From DASWJZ01 sp038211615 (GTDB lineage Bacteria; Pseudomonadota; Alphaproteobacteria; Rhizobiales; Afifellaceae), in NCBI GenBank assembly GCA_038211615.1, contig JBBQVL010000054.1, positions 1 through 30,859 of the forward strand: DNA of 30,859 nt, given 5' to 3'. Positions 15,989 to 23,290 of this stretch are shown here, one piece after another. Below the pieces are notes generated by a model that saw only the letters and a program-made list of their open reading frames with translations, was not told the DNA's origin and did no database searches. Within the stretch, counting starts at the first letter, position 1. Every line of letters begins with the position of its first letter. The position numbers and the translations under genes are program-made.

Positions 15989-16015
15989 GGAAGATTGGAA
16001 TGGAGCGGGGCAAAA

Positions 16016-19000
16016 ATGCGGATTGAACGCCACTACACGACAGAGGGCCAGTCGCCCTACGCAGCGGTGCCTTTCCGCGCGGCGACAAGTGAAATTCGCA
16101 ATCCTGACGGGTCGATCGTCTTCCGCCTGGAGGACATCCAGGTCCCCGCCGCCTTCAGCCAGGTGGCGACCGACGTGCTGGCGCAGAAATATTTCCGCAA
16201 GGCCGGCGTGCCCGCGCGGCTGAAGAAGATCGAAGAGAATTCCGTCCCCTCGTTCCTGTGGCGCTCCGAGGCTGACAGCGCGGCGATGGCCGCCCTTCCC
16301 GAGGCGGAGCGATTCGGGTCCGAGAAGTCGGCAGCGGAAGTGTTCGACCGGCTCGCCGGCACCTGGACCTACTGGGGCTGGAAAGGCGGCTACTTCACCT
16401 CCGAGGACGACGCCCACGCCTTCTTCGACGAGCTCCGCTACATGCTCGCCACGCAAAAGGCGGCGCCGAACTCGCCGCAATGGTTCAACACCGGGCTGCA
16501 CTGGGCCTACGGCATCGATGGGCCGAGCCAGGGCCACTACTACGTCGACCACTGGACGAAGGAGCTTGTGAAGTCGCTCACCGCCTATGAGCATCCGCAG
16601 CCGCACGCCTGCTTCATCCAGTCGGTCTCCGACGACCTCGTGAACGACGGCGGGATCATGGACCTCTGGGTGCGCGAGGCGCGCCTGTTCAAATACGGCT
16701 CCGGCACCGGCTCGAACTTCTCGAAGCTGCGCGGCGAGGGCGAGCGGCTGTCGGGCGGCGGAAAGTCCTCCGGCCTCATGAGCTTCCTGAAGATCGGCGA
16801 CCGCGCGGCGGGCGCCATCAAGTCCGGCGGCACGACGCGCCGCGCGGCGAAGATGGTGGTGGTCGACATCGACCATCCCGACATCGAGAACTACATCAAC
16901 TGGAAGGTGAAGGAGGAGCAGAAGGTCACCGCCCTCGTCGCCGGCTCGAAGGCCTGCGCCAAGCACCTCTCGCTCATCATGAAGGCCTGCGTGAACTGCG
17001 AGGGCCCGGGCGAGGACTGCTTCGACCCGCAGAAGAACCCGGCGCTGAAGCGTGAAGTGCGCGCCGCCAAGAAGGCGAGCGTGCCGGAGAACTACATCCG
17101 CCGCGTCATCCAGTTCGCCAAGCAGGGCTACACGAGGATCGAATTCCCGATCTTCGACCTCGACTGGGATTCGGAGGCCTATCTCACCGTCTCCGGCCAG
17201 AACTCCAACAACTCGGTGCGCGTCACCGACGAGTTCCTGCGCGCCGTGGAGGAGGACAAGACCTGGGAGCTGAAGTGGCGGATCACCGGCAAGGTGGCCG
17301 AAACCGTGAAGGCGAAGGATCTCTGGGAATCGATCGGCTTTGCGGCATGGGCCTCGGCCGATCCGGGCGTCCAGTACCATTCCACGATCAACGACTGGCA
17401 CACCTGCCGGGCGGACGGCGAGATCATCGCCTCCAATCCCTGCTCCGAGTACATGTTCCTCGACGACACCGCCTGCAACCTCGCGTCGCTGAACCTCCTG
17501 CAATTCCGCAAGCCGGGTGAGGACGGCGCGGACGCCACGTTCGACACCGTCGCCTACGAGCATGCGGTGCGGCTCTGGACGGTGGTGCTCGAGATCTCCG
17601 TGCTGATGGCGCAGTTCCCGTCGAAGGAAATCGCGCAGCGCTCCTATGAATACCGCACGCTCGGCCTCGGCTACGCCAATATCGGCGGCCTGCTGATGAC
17701 CTCCGGCATCCCGTACGACAGCACCGAGGGCCGCGCGATCTGCGGGGCGCTGACCGCCATCATGACCGGCGTCTCCTACGCCACCTCGGCGGAGATGGCG
17801 GGCGAACTCGGCCCCTTCCCGGCGTTCGAGCGGAACCGCGAGGTGATGCTCCGCGTCATGCGCAACCACGCCCGCGCCGCACGCGGCCAGGGCCACGGCT
17901 ACGAGCAGCTGAAGATCGCGCCGGTTCCGCTCGACCACGCGAACTGCGTTGCACTTGGCGAGAACGGCAAGAATCTCGTCGCCCGCGCCGTCGCGGCGTG
18001 GGAGCGCGCGGTCTCGCTCGGCGAACAGCACGGCTACCGCAACGCCCAGGCGACCGTCATCGCGCCGACCGGCACGATCGGCCTCGTCATGGATTGCGAC
18101 ACGACAGGCATCGAGCCCGATTTCGCGCTGGTGAAATTCAAGAAGCTCGCCGGCGGCGGCTACTGGAAGATCATCAACCAGGCGGTGCCGGAGGCGCTGA
18201 AGACGCTCGGTTACAGCCAGGCGGAGGTCGACGCTATCATCGCCTACGCGGTCGGCCGCGGCACGCTGAAGGGCGCGCCGGGGATCAACCACGAGACGCT
18301 GAAGGCGAAGGGCTTTTCCGAGGCGAAGATCGTCGAGATGGACACCGGCCTCGCCGCTGCCTTCGACATCAAGTTCGCCTTCAACAAATGGTCGCTCGGC
18401 GAGGAATTCTGCCGCGACGTGCTGAAGCTCACGCCCGAGCAGCTCGCCGATCCGCAGCTCGACCTGCTCGCCGCGCTTGGCTTCTCGAAGAAGGACATCG
18501 ACGCCGCGAACATCTTCGTCTGCGGGGCGATGACGCTGGAAGGGGCGCCGCACCTGAAGCCCGAGCATTATCCGGTGTTCGACTGCGCCACCCCCTGCGG
18601 GCGGCTCGGCAAGCGGCTGCTGTCGGTCGAATCGCACATCCGCATGATGGCGGCGGCGCAGCCGTTCATCTCCGGCGCGATCTCCAAGACCATCAACATG
18701 GCGAACAGCGCCACGGTCGAGGAGTGCAAGCAGGCCTACATGCTCTCGTGGAAGCTGGCGCTGAAGGCCAACGCCCTCTACCGCGACGGCTCAAAACTCA
18801 GCCAGCCGCTCTCCGCCTCCCTCATCGCGGAGGACGAGGAGGACGAGGAAGAGGCGCTGGAGACGCTGATCCAGGCGACCGCGCCCTCACGCGCGGCGGC
18901 GCTTGCCGAGCGGATCGTCGAGCGCATCGTCGAACGCGAAGTGCGCGGGCGCGAGAAGCTCCCGGGCCGTCGCAAGGGCTATACGCAGAAAGCGATCGTC

Positions 19001-19810
19001 GGCGGCCACAAGGTCTATCTCCGCACCGGCGAATACGACGATGGCCGCCTCGGCGAGATTTTCATCGACATGCACAAGGAAGGCGCCGCCTTCCGCGCCA
19101 TGATGAACAATTTTGCCATCGCGATCTCGCTCGGCCTGCAATACGGCGTGCCGCTCGAGGAGTACGTGGAGGCCTTCACCTTCACGCGCTTCGAGCCGGC
19201 CGGCATCGTCATGGGCAACGAGGCGATCAAGAACGCCACGTCGATCCTCGACTATATCTTCCGCGAGCTGGCGGTCTCCTACCTCGCCCGCCACGACCTC
19301 GCGCATGTGCAGCCGGAAGATCTCGGCGCCACCACGATCGGCCGCGGCGTCGCCGAGGAGAACGTGAAGCAGGCCCCGGTCTCGAACGGCTTCGTGCGCG
19401 GCCAGGGCTCGAAATTCCGCGTGCTCGACAACAACGCGTCGGGCGGCGGCGACTCGCGCAACCAGGGCGGCTCCGCGCCGAAAGCCTCGGTTTCCAGCGT
19501 CATCGCGGCGATCTCTTCGGCGAAGACAATCGGCATGTCGGCCTCGACCGCGACCGCGCTGCGGCGCGAGCTGCTGCCCACCCCCTCCCCCGAACCCGCC
19601 GGCTTCGCCGCCAACGCCCCGCACCGGCACGAACACGCCGAGGTGGAAGCACAGGCCGCGCCGGCGCTCGACAAGGCACAGCAGGCGGCCGAGGCGCGGA
19701 TGAAGGGCTACGAGGGCGAAGCCTGCGGTGAGTGCGGGAACTTCACGATGGTCCGCAACGGCACGTGCCTGAAGTGCGACACGTGTGGCGGGACGAGCGG
19801 GTGTTCGTAA
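16016..19810 (+). CDS. nrdJ: Vitamin B12-dependent (class II) ribonucleoside-diphosphate reductase
   Basis: This 1264-residue cytoplasmic enzyme reduces ribonucleotides to deoxyribonucleotides using adenosylcobalamin. The start is ATG 16016 (MRIERHYTTEGQSPYA) with GGAGCGGGG upstream; the frame extends back to GTG 15893 but would cross the leader and sit beside the NrdR boxes. The catalytic domain shows HACFIQS with Cys199, NPCSEYMFLDD (Asn474, thiyl-radical Cys476, Glu478) and CNLASLNL with Cys487. After an acidic linker (EDEEDEEE) comes a TSCPD-type domain (GEIFIDMHKEGAAFR). The C-terminal tail carries a Cys cluster (CGEC, then CLKCDTCGG, and a last Cys) for reduction of the active site. The last 43 coding bases recur at 20481-20523. 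Long overlapping antisense frames are GC artefacts. Confidence 0.97.
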   Translation: MRIERHYTTEGQSPYAAVPFRAATSEIRNPDGSIVFRLEDIQVPAAFSQVATDVLAQKYFRKAGVPARLKKIEENSVPSFLWRSEADSAAMAALPEAERFGSEKSAAEVFDRLAGTWTYWGWKGGYFTSEDDAHAFFDELRYMLATQKAAPNSPQWFNTGLHWAYGIDGPSQGHYYVDHWTKELVKSLTAYEHPQPHACFIQSVSDDLVNDGGIMDLWVREARLFKYGSGTGSNFSKLRGEGERLSGGGKSSGLMSFLKIGDRAAGAIKSGGTTRRAAKMVVVDIDHPDIENYINWKVKEEQKVTALVAGSKACAKHLSLIMKACVNCEGPGEDCFDPQKNPALKREVRAAKKASVPENYIRRVIQFAKQGYTRIEFPIFDLDWDSEAYLTVSGQNSNNSVRVTDEFLRAVEEDKTWELKWRITGKVAETVKAKDLWESIGFAAWASADPGVQYHSTINDWHTCRADGEIIASNPCSEYMFLDDTACNLASLNLLQFRKPGEDGADATFDTVAYEHAVRLWTVVLEISVLMAQFPSKEIAQRSYEYRTLGLGYANIGGLLMTSGIPYDSTEGRAICGALTAIMTGVSYATSAEMAGELGPFPAFERNREVMLRVMRNHARAARGQGHGYEQLKIAPVPLDHANCVALGENGKNLVARAVAAWERAVSLGEQHGYRNAQATVIAPTGTIGLVMDCDTTGIEPDFALVKFKKLAGGGYWKIINQAVPEALKTLGYSQAEVDAIIAYAVGRGTLKGAPGINHETLKAKGFSEAKIVEMDTGLAAAFDIKFAFNKWSLGEEFCRDVLKLTPEQLADPQLDLLAALGFSKKDIDAANIFVCGAMTLEGAPHLKPEHYPVFDCATPCGRLGKRLLSVESHIRMMAAAQPFISGAISKTINMANSATVEECKQAYMLSWKLALKANALYRDGSKLSQPLSASLIAEDEEDEEEALETLIQATAPSRAAALAERIVERIVEREVRGREKLPGRRKGYTQKAIVGGHKVYLRTGEYDDGRLGEIFIDMHKEGAAFRAMMNNFAIAISLGLQYGVPLEEYVEAFTFTRFEPAGIVMGNEAIKNATSILDYIFRELAVSYLARHDLAHVQPEDLGATTIGRGVAEENVKQAPVSNGFVRGQGSKFRVLDNNASGGGDSRNQGGSAPKASVSSVIAAISSAKTIGMSASTATALRRELLPTPSPEPAGFAANAPHRHEHAEVEAQAAPALDKAQQAAEARMKGYEGEACGECGNFTMVRNGTCLKCDTCGGTSGCS
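19763..19805 (+). repeat. Direct repeat copy 1: 3' end of nrdJ
   Basis: These 43 bases at the end of nrdJ encode the CLKCDTCGGTSGC tail. They recur at 20481-20523 with a single mismatch (19786 versus 20504), 718 bp downstream in the same orientation. This copy is the functional one, since the nrdJ stop follows at 19808-19810. Confidence 0.95.
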
Positions 19811-19827
19811 TTTGAAGGATTCAGACG

Positions 19828-20073
19828 GTGCCGGTCGTCTTTCGCCACGGCGCCTTCCGGATCTTCTTCTACTCGAATGAAGGAACGCCGCGCGAGCCGC
19901 TCCACGTGCATGTGCGGCGCGGCAAGGAAGAAGCCAAGCTCTGGATCGATCCTGACGTTGCAATCGCCGAGAGCAGCGGCTTCAATGCAAAGACGCTAGG
20001 AGAGATCGTGCAATTGGTCTCCGGCCGGCGCGACGAGATCGAGAGAGCGTGGCATGACTATTTCGGCGGTTGA
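19828..20073 (+). CDS. DUF4160 domain-containing protein
   Basis: This 81-residue protein begins at GTG 19828 with GAAGGA nine bases upstream. The sequence matches the DUF4160 family: GAFRIFFYSNEG, EPLHVHVRRGKEEAKLWIDP, then ESSGFNAKTLGEIVQLV and the C-terminal IERAWHDYF. No enzyme motif is visible, and it has neither signal peptide nor membrane segment. It overlaps the DUF2442 gene by 20 bp, an arrangement frequent for these two families and suggestive of a toxin-antitoxin-like module, although activity has not been inferred from sequence. The pair lies between the two copies of the nrdJ 3' end, 17 bp after nrdJ. Confidence 0.88.
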   Translation: MPVVFRHGAFRIFFYSNEGTPREPLHVHVRRGKEEAKLWIDPDVAIAESSGFNAKTLGEIVQLVSGRRDEIERAWHDYFGG

Positions 20074-20302
20074 TGTCCGGTTCGACGATGATGTCATGTG
20101 GGTGTCTCTATCCGACGGCCGCACCATCGGGGTGCCGCTTGCCTGGTTTCCGCGGTTGCTCAAAGCCAAGCCTGCGGACCGATTGGCGCTGGAGATTTCC
20201 GCCGCAGGCCTGCACTGGGACGCCCTCAACGAAGACATTTCGATCGCCGGCCTGCTCGCTGGACGCGGCGACCAGACGATGACTTCGAGACAGGTTGCGT
20301 AG
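20054..20302 (+). CDS. DUF2442 domain-containing protein
   Basis: This 82-residue protein matches DUF2442: SAVDVRFDDDVMWVSLSDGRTIGVPLAWFPRLLKAKPADR, LEISAAGLHWDALNEDISIAGLLAG. Its ATG lies inside the end of the DUF4160 gene, so translation is probably coupled. It would be a small soluble protein, the likely partner of DUF4160. By analogy with other overlapping small-gene pairs, one could be an antitoxin, but the direction of roles is not known. The C-terminal lysine-poor tail (DQTMTSRQVA) is short. It belongs to the cassette bounded by nrdJ-end repeats. Confidence 0.88.
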   Translation: MTISAVDVRFDDDVMWVSLSDGRTIGVPLAWFPRLLKAKPADRLALEISAAGLHWDALNEDISIAGLLAGRGDQTMTSRQVA

Positions 20303-20362
20303 CGACAGCGGCATTCGGCAACTTTTTCCCAAGACTGGAAGAAGGTGCCCTTGGGCTCAATG

Positions 20363-20482
20363 CTAAGCCGCATCCTTGAATGTCGGTATCCGCTCCACCT
20401 CCGCGCCCATCTTCTTCGATGCGTGCCAGAGGTCGTAGGCCTGCTGCATCCTGAGCCACAGGCTGGGGCCGTTGCCGCAGAC
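20363..20482 (-). pseudogene. HigA-family antitoxin, C-terminal remnant
   Basis: On the minus strand, 39 codons and a stop (complement 20363-20365) read VCGNGPSLWLRMQQAYDLW, then HASKKMGAEVERIPTFKDAA. This matches the C-terminal part of HigA/XRE addiction-module antitoxins (the LWLxxQxxYDLW block after the helix-turn-helix). The helix-turn-helix itself is missing: the similarity stops where copy 2 of the nrdJ-end repeat begins (20481). No start codon or HigB toxin remains. I infer a truncated gene left by recombination at this junction. Confidence 0.7.
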
Positions 20483-20523
20483 GTGCCTGAAGTGCGACAC
20501 GTGCGGCGGGACGAGCGGGTGTT
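20481..20523 (+). repeat. Direct repeat copy 2: detached copy of the nrdJ 3' end
   Basis: This is the second copy of 19763-19805, 42 of 43 bases identical. Similarity continues weakly to 20530 and includes an in-frame TAG stop at 20525-20527, so it is a complete nrdJ tail without the rest of the gene. Its left edge coincides with the break in the HigA remnant. Confidence 0.95.
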
Positions 20524-20591
20524 TTTAGTTAATGCCGCGGCGAATGACCACCCAATAGCGGCGCGCGCCATTCCGCCCTAGGTTGCGTCGC

Positions 20592-21839
20592 ATGCAAGCC
20601 GCGACCGCCCGCTGTCCGAACTGCAATGCTTCGCTCCCTGACACCGGTCGGTTTCCCGTCTGGTGCCCCGCCTGCGACTGGAATGTCGAAGCGGACACTT
20701 CCGCCGTCGAATGGAATACCACCGCGCTGGAAAAGCTGATCGAGCGCGTCCGCGGACGATACGCGGCGAAGCTTTACGAGGATCTGGTGCAGCGCGAACC
20801 GCATGCCCTTCGCTCCCGCTGGACCACCGGCAAGGCGGCGGCCTACGGGATCGCGGCGATCATCAATCTGCTGCCTCTCCTCCTCACCGTCTTCGGCCTC
20901 TGGGTGATCTACGCCAACTGGCCAAGCTGGGTGGGAATCATCTGGGGCGGCATCCTCCTGTTTGCGGTCTGGGCGTTGCTGCCAGGCCGGAGCCGGATGT
21001 CGAAGAACCTGCTAGACCGGACAAGCGCGCCGGCGCTCTACGCGCTCGTCGACGAGGTGGCCTTGGCGAGCGGCGCGCGCAAGGTGCATTCGCTGGTAGT
21101 TGAAGCGAATTGGGGAGCGTCGTTTCAGCAGTTCGGGATCAGGCGCCGCTCGATAGTCTCGCTCGGCCTGCCGTTTTGGTCGATCCTATCTCCGCAGGAA
21201 CGGATTGCACTGCTCAGCCATGAATTTGCGCACGGGGCCAATCGCGACAGCCTTACCCATGGCTTCGTCGGACGCGCCATTGGCACACTCACGAGGTTTT
21301 CCACGGTGTTGGCACCGAGCTACGAGGACATCTTCTCGCTGCTCATGAGTCCACTCTTTGCGCTGGCCTCGGGATTCTTCCACTGGCTGGCGGTTCTGAT
21401 CGTCGAACTCTACTGGCAATTGTCGCAGGAAGCTGAATTTCGCGCCGACTACGTAGCCGCGCGGATCGGCGGGTCGGACGCCACGCAGAGCATGCTCCGG
21501 AAGACCCCTTTCGCCAGCTACATCAAACCGACGCTCGATCCGATATCCTATGCGGTGGACTGGCGCGGCCAGAACTTCTTCCCCGCATTCAGGACGTTCC
21601 TCGCAAGCCGGCCGCCGATCGAGGAGGAGCGGATGCGCCGCGCCTTTGATCGTGAAGAGTTCGCAACCCACACGTCACACCCGCCGACACGAGCACGGCT
21701 GAGCTTTCTCGATCGACACGCCTCACCACCCTCGCTGAATGCGGACGCCGCCGCCATGGCGCTGATCGACAAGGAGCTCGAAAAGCTCGAGCTCTCGGTT
21801 ACGGGCAAGCTGCTTGCCGCCTATTACCCGAGCGATTAG
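20592..21839 (+). CDS. Membrane-bound M48-family metallopeptidase with N-terminal zinc ribbon
   Basis: The protein has 415 residues from ATG 20592 (TTG 20583 is in frame but less likely). An N-terminal zinc ribbon is formed by Cys8, Cys11, Cys25 and Cys28 (CPNC and CPAC). Two hydrophobic segments (about 84-107 and 112-130) precede the protease domain. The zinc site is HEFAH at 210-214, followed by a hydrophobic stretch (about 251-275) and the third-ligand region EAEFRADYVAARI (Glu282). The layout recalls HtpX/Ste24-like proteases with the catalytic domain at the cytoplasmic face, but the zinc ribbon is an addition. It is the first gene after the nrdJ-end repeat. Substrates are unknown, and membrane-protein quality control is a family-based guess. 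Confidence 0.85.
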   Translation: MQAATARCPNCNASLPDTGRFPVWCPACDWNVEADTSAVEWNTTALEKLIERVRGRYAAKLYEDLVQREPHALRSRWTTGKAAAYGIAAIINLLPLLLTVFGLWVIYANWPSWVGIIWGGILLFAVWALLPGRSRMSKNLLDRTSAPALYALVDEVALASGARKVHSLVVEANWGASFQQFGIRRRSIVSLGLPFWSILSPQERIALLSHEFAHGANRDSLTHGFVGRAIGTLTRFSTVLAPSYEDIFSLLMSPLFALASGFFHWLAVLIVELYWQLSQEAEFRADYVAARIGGSDATQSMLRKTPFASYIKPTLDPISYAVDWRGQNFFPAFRTFLASRPPIEEERMRRAFDREEFATHTSHPPTRARLSFLDRHASPPSLNADAAAMALIDKELEKLELSVTGKLLAAYYPSD

Positions 21840-21929
21840 CGGCCTGTTATCTTTGCGCCCTGGCACTCTCGCTTGCTCTGCCGCGCGGCGCGCGCAATCA
21901 TTGTCGCAGCCATCCTCTCGGGCCGTCCC

Positions 21930-22643
21930 ATGCGCGCGCTTCCCGGTGTTGCTCTCATCCCTGCCGTCCTCCTTGCGGCGTCGCACGCGATGGCCGCCGG
22001 GCCGAGCTTCGATTGTCGCAGGGCGGCGAGCGACGACGAGGTCGCGATCTGCGGCGACGCGCATCTGTCGCAGCTCGATCGGCTGCTGGCGCTCGCCTAT
22101 GACGAGACGCAGCATGTGAGCGGGCGCGCCAAGGGGCGTGCCGCGGCGCGCGAGGGCCTCGCGGCGCGGCGCGCCTGCGGCGGCGACACGGAGTGCATTC
22201 TTTCGGCGCAGATCGACCTGATCAGGACGTTTCAGAACCTCGGCGCGAACGTCGAGCTGCCGGCCTGGGCTGAGGACAGTTCCGGCGATGGCGGGCAACA
22301 GCCACCGGCCGAGGACGATGCGGGCGGGCTGCCGACGGAAGTCGGCCAGTGCGTCAACACCGCGATCGCCCGCATCACGAGCCGCTTCCAGGAGGACATC
22401 AACGCCAGCGCCGATGACGGCAGCGCCGTGGAATTCGACAATGGCGGCAGGCAGGTGTCCTACGACAAGGAGCAGGCGCTGATCGATTCCCGTGTCGGCG
22501 ACGCGGTACTGATGTGCCTGGTCGAGCTGCCGCAGGACTGTCCGCCCGGTGACGACCGCGGCAAGATCTACACGACGACGAACCTTCGCACGCAGCAATC
22601 GTGGACGCTGCCGGACTCGCAGCATTCCTGCGGCGGCGCTTAG
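21930..22643 (+). CDS. Exported LprI-like (lysozyme-inhibitor-like) protein
   Basis: The start is set at ATG 21930, giving 237 residues; an in-frame TTG at 21873 would add a segment without clear function. A signal peptide ends near ASHAMAA. The mature protein starts with PSFDCRRAASDDEVAICGDAHLSQLDRLLALAY, then RAACxxx-type spacing ending in ACGGDTECILSAQIDLIR. This four-cysteine helical pattern is that of the LprI N-terminal domain. After an acidic, Pro/Gly-rich linker (about 105-130), a second domain with three or four further cysteines (GQCVNTAIARI, LMCLVELPQDCPPG, HSCGGA) is not recognised. The protein is likely periplasmic. LprI proteins in mycobacteria inhibit lysozyme; that activity is not shown here. 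Confidence 0.75.
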   Translation: MRALPGVALIPAVLLAASHAMAAGPSFDCRRAASDDEVAICGDAHLSQLDRLLALAYDETQHVSGRAKGRAAAREGLAARRACGGDTECILSAQIDLIRTFQNLGANVELPAWAEDSSGDGGQQPPAEDDAGGLPTEVGQCVNTAIARITSRFQEDINASADDGSAVEFDNGGRQVSYDKEQALIDSRVGDAVLMCLVELPQDCPPGDDRGKIYTTTNLRTQQSWTLPDSQHSCGGA

Positions 22644-22705
22644 CGGCCCAAACTTCGCCTCTATTGCACCCAACGGTAGAGGCTGGTTTTCGCGGGAGGC
22701 TGACG

Positions 22706-23215
22706 ATGCGTCGTTCGTCGAAGCTGGCCGGTCTGGCCCTTGCTCTGCTCTTGCCGGCCATCGCGGGCCTTGCGTCGCACCCCGCTGGCGCCGCCGACGC
22801 CTCGCCTTATCTCGACGACCGCAGCACGCCGCAGTCGCTCATCCATTCGCTCTACAACGCCATCAATCGTCAGGAATACGCGCGCGCCTATACCTATTTC
22901 GATACGAGCGCCGTGCCGGATTTCGACACCTACCAGACTGGATTTGCGACGACGGAGAGCGTCGACCTCGCGGTCGGTCACGTCTCCGAGGAGGGCGCGG
23001 CCGGAAGCACTTTCTGGAAGGTGCCGGTTGCGATCCGCTCGTTCATGACTTCCGGCCCGGCAAAGACTTTCGCCGGCTGCTACACGCTCCGCCTCGCGCA
23101 GCCGCAGATCCAGTCTCCCCCCTTCAACCCGATCCACATCGTGGCGGGGAAGCTCGACCCGGTGAGCGGCGGCAGCTCACTCAGGCACGCGGTCCCGGCG
23201 AGCTGTCCGGACTGA
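22706..23215 (+). CDS. Exported small protein of unknown function
   Basis: The protein of 169 residues starts at ATG 22706, with GGGAGG seven bases upstream. The first 30 or so residues are a signal peptide (LALALLLPAIAGLASHPAGAA). The mature N-terminus contains a helical segment (PQSLIHSLYNAINRQEYARAYTYF), a pattern seen in NTF2-like or SnoaL-like domains. The remainder reads as beta strands (VDLAVGHVSEEGAAGSTFWKVPVAIRSF, FAGCYTLRLAQP), with two cysteines, one near the end (ASCPD). I cannot assign a family with certainty. It is 62 bp downstream of the LprI-like gene in the same direction. Confidence 0.7.
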   Translation: MRRSSKLAGLALALLLPAIAGLASHPAGAADASPYLDDRSTPQSLIHSLYNAINRQEYARAYTYFDTSAVPDFDTYQTGFATTESVDLAVGHVSEEGAAGSTFWKVPVAIRSFMTSGPAKTFAGCYTLRLAQPQIQSPPFNPIHIVAGKLDPVSGGSSLRHAVPASCPD

Positions 23216-23290
23216 GATAAGGCAAAAAGTGGCCGGCAAAGACCGGCGCCGACAAGGATTGTCGAGGAGGAATATCCGGGGAGGAATCCG

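Noticed and set aside
15428..16015. Cobalamin riboswitch upstream of nrdJ
   Set aside because: I looked for the B12-box-like sequence and found none; the hairpins present do not form the riboswitch layout as far as can be judged by eye.
15893..16015. GTG 15893 as the nrdJ start
   Set aside because: The extra 41 residues are not family-like and the frame would begin right after the NrdR boxes; ATG 16016 has a strong GGAGCGGGG and the conserved N-terminus.
15872..18637. A 921-codon open frame on the minus strand opposite nrdJ
   Set aside because: It mirrors the third-codon-position GC bias of nrdJ. The sequence is Arg/Asp/Glu/Val-rich with no domain, and nrdJ itself is unmistakable.
18887..19963. 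A 358-codon minus-strand frame opposite the end of nrdJ and DUF4160
   Set aside because: No recognisable domain; it overlaps two real plus-strand genes.
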